Source: Flavobacterium sp. ASW18X (GTDB lineage: Bacteria; Bacteroidota; Bacteroidia; Flavobacteriales; Flavobacteriaceae). Taken from it: a stretch of 64,000 nucleotides of DNA. The translations under genes and the position numbers were made by a program. Shown here piece by piece: positions 62,600 to 64,000 of the stretch. The DNA lies in contig NZ_SWKK01000014.1 in NCBI RefSeq assembly GCF_005144745.1, positions 1-64,000 of the forward strand, given 5' to 3'. Each line of letters begins with the position of its first letter. Positions within the stretch are counted from its first letter, which is position 1. Below the pieces are notes generated by a model, which saw only the letters and a program-made list of their open reading frames with translations, was not told where the DNA came from and did no database searches.

Positions 62600-63829
62600 A
62601 TGCCATTTTTATTTCAATTCAAATGTACAGTTTTATGGTTTAGTTGTGTGCTGATGGCATGCGGACAAGCAAAAAAAACGGAGGATATAACAATAACACC
62701 TATAAAAACAGTAAAAGATACCAGTTTGGTTTTAGCTGCCAACCAAACAGAAGCTTATTTACCTCTTTTGAAAGACAAAAAAGTAGCCTTGGTGGCAAAC
62801 CCAACTTCTGTAATTTTTAAGAAAGATGGTAGCTACACCCATTTGGTCGATTCTCTTTTAGCGCATAAAATTCAACTACAAAAAGTATTTGCCCCTGAAC
62901 ATGGTTTTAGGGGAAATATAGATGCAGGCGAGGTAGTTAAGGACGGTAAGGATACCAAAACAGGTCTCTCCTTAATTTCGTTATACGGAAAAAACAAAAA
63001 ACCTAGCCCAACCCAATTGCAAGATATAGATGTTGTTTTGTTTGATATACAAGATGTTGGAGTACGCTTTTACACCTACATTGCCACTTTGCAATTAGTT
63101 TTAGAAGCTTGTGCAGAAGCTGATATTCCTGTTGTGGTATTAGATAGACCTAACCCTAATGCCCATTACATAGATGGCCCTACCATGGAAGCAGAACACA
63201 CTAGCTTTTTAGGGATGACAGAAATACCCTTGGTATATGGAATGACTATTGGAGAATATGCCAACATGATTAATGAGAAAGGATGGTTAGCCAAAGGAAT
63301 TAAGGCGAAACTTACCGTTATCCCTTTAAAAAACTACACACATACCACAGCATATTCCTTACCTATACGTCCTTCTCCAAACTTACCTAACGACCAAGCC
63401 ATACAGTTATATCCTTCTTTAGGATTGTTTGAGGGCACAAACATAAACGCAGGTAGAGGCACGGAACATCAGTTTCAACGGTTTGGAGCCTCTTTTTTAG
63501 ATAGTACGCAGTTACATTTTTCATATACACCACAACCCAATTTTGGGTCAAAATTTCCTAAGGAAAAGGGTAAAAAATGTTATGGCATGGATTTATCTAA
63601 TACTCCAAGATTGAATAAGGTTAGTATGGAATATCTAGTAGCAGCTTACAACCATTGCCTTGCTAAAGAAAAGTTTTTTTTAACCAACTCATTTACCAAG
63701 CATGCAGGCACTAAAAAATTACAAAAACAATTAATGGATGGACTTTCCGCTACTGCAATACAGGCAAGTTGGCAACCACAAATAGCGGATTTTAAAAAAA
63801 TAAGGGCGAATTATTTGTTGTATCCTTAG
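62600..63829 (+). CDS. NamZ-type exo-beta-N-acetylmuramidase (DUF1343) lipoprotein
   Basis: A 409-residue lipoprotein (lipobox LMACG, Cys at about 21). The DUF1343 fold is clear: ALVANPTSV, KVFAPEHGFRGNIDAGE, VLFDIQDVGVRFYTYI, VVLDRPNPN and EGTNINAGRGTEHQFQRFG. Characterised members (NamZ) remove N-acetylmuramic acid from muropeptides for recycling. Its ATG lies 3 nt from the start of the divergent permease gene. Ends 2 codons into the converging partial gene. Confidence 0.9.
   Translation: MPFLFQFKCTVLWFSCVLMACGQAKKTEDITITPIKTVKDTSLVLAANQTEAYLPLLKDKKVALVANPTSVIFKKDGSYTHLVDSLLAHKIQLQKVFAPEHGFRGNIDAGEVVKDGKDTKTGLSLISLYGKNKKPSPTQLQDIDVVLFDIQDVGVRFYTYIATLQLVLEACAEADIPVVVLDRPNPNAHYIDGPTMEAEHTSFLGMTEIPLVYGMTIGEYANMINEKGWLAKGIKAKLTVIPLKNYTHTTAYSLPIRPSPNLPNDQAIQLYPSLGLFEGTNINAGRGTEHQFQRFGASFLDSTQLHFSYTPQPNFGSKFPKEKGKKCYGMDLSNTPRLNKVSMEYLVAAYNHCLAKEKFFLTNSFTKHAGTKKLQKQLMDGLSATAIQASWQPQIADFKKIRANYLLYP
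62620..62627 (-). promoter_or_regulatory. Promoter -7 box of the LolC/E-like gene
   Basis: The minus strand reads TACATTTG, an exact TAnnTTTG, 23 nt upstream of the TTG start. It lies inside the signal-peptide codons of the NamZ gene. Confidence 0.55.
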
Positions 63830-64000
63830 TCTATCAACATAGGTTCTAAGACTTCTAATTTACCATCCACAGGCATTAGCATCTTTAATCCTAATAATTC
63901 TGCGACTAGGGGATAAATATGGATATTCTCTACAGGAGCTAGAGTTGTATTCTTTCTGATTCGTGGACCTTCTACATACAAAATACCACCCATTTCTTTT
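63826..64000 (-). CDS. C-terminal end of an ectonucleotide pyrophosphatase/phosphodiesterase
   Basis: Partial: the last 57 residues, running off the right edge. It reads ILYVEGPRIRKNTTLAPVEN, IHIYPLVAELLGL and a short VDGKLEVLEPMLID tail. This is the closing segment of alkaline-phosphatase-superfamily NPP enzymes (the ENVHVYPL region with a metal-site His). The catalytic N-terminus is outside the window. Converges with and overlaps the NamZ gene by 4 nt. Confidence 0.75.
   Translation of the reverse strand, partial: KEMGGILYVEGPRIRKNTTLAPVENIHIYPLVAELLGLKMLMPVDGKLEVLEPMLID

Overview
The window looks like a chromosomal segment from a member of the Flavobacteriaceae (Bacteroidota). The reasons are type B sorting C-termini of the type IX secretion system (T9SS), a fused SecDF, an archaeal-type prolyl-tRNA synthetase, many N-terminal lipoboxes, and promoters with the Bacteroidota -7 box TAnnTTTG. 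I cannot assign a genus. Most of the window is ordinary core chromosome with short intergenic gaps and strong hairpin terminators. No rRNA, tRNA, CRISPR array or complete insertion sequence was found.

Layout. 1-8 kb: proS, a Trp/Gly- and Ser/Arg-rich lipoprotein, a FadL-like porin and two large T9SS cargo proteins. 8-13.7 kb: a rightward cluster folE-cysS-yidD-lgt-DUF192-GNAT-ABC ATPase. 13.7-24 kb (leftward, with one small lipoprotein gene pointing the other way): secDF, a possible SecD-like companion, mdh, a DUF6588-like protein, gyrB and asnB. 24-37 kb: cell-envelope genes (DUF2911, amidohydrolase, two OmpA-like proteins, a TonB-type barrel with a 1000-residue TPR protein), an ftsE-like ATPase, a polyphosphate glucokinase and a lipoprotein. 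37-43.4 kb: typA, two paralogous small barrels, kdsA, DUF1801, two paralogous ~90-residue proteins and a Lys1-like dehydrogenase.

43.4-48.7 kb is the accessory part. It starts with a structured RNA element and ssrA (tmRNA). A 16-bp copy of the ssrA 3' end lies 146 bp downstream, as left by integration at ssrA. Then come a KDPG aldolase, an IS110-family transposase remnant, an AAA ATPase + DUF4276 (TOPRIM-like) pair, and an unrecognised 253-residue gene. The last two units are each bounded by their own inverted core repeat and separated by a 134-bp palindromic element. That geometry is expected of integron cassettes and an attC site, but there is no integrase here. This cassette-like array is the most interesting object in the window, and its ATPase/TOPRIM pair is a candidate defence module.

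48.7-64 kb: a lipoprotein, a DnaQ-GIY-YIG fusion nuclease, a LytS/LytTR two-component pair, two tiny coupled membrane proteins, and the glyoxylate shunt genes aceB-aceA divergent from a RamB/ScfR-like regulator. Three 18-bp-spaced TTCGC repeats and a 12-bp palindrome lie between the shunt genes and the regulator. The end carries an epimerase-like protein, an M20 peptidase, a Crp-family regulator, a LolC/E-like permease, a NamZ-type muramidase and the 3' end of a phosphodiesterase.
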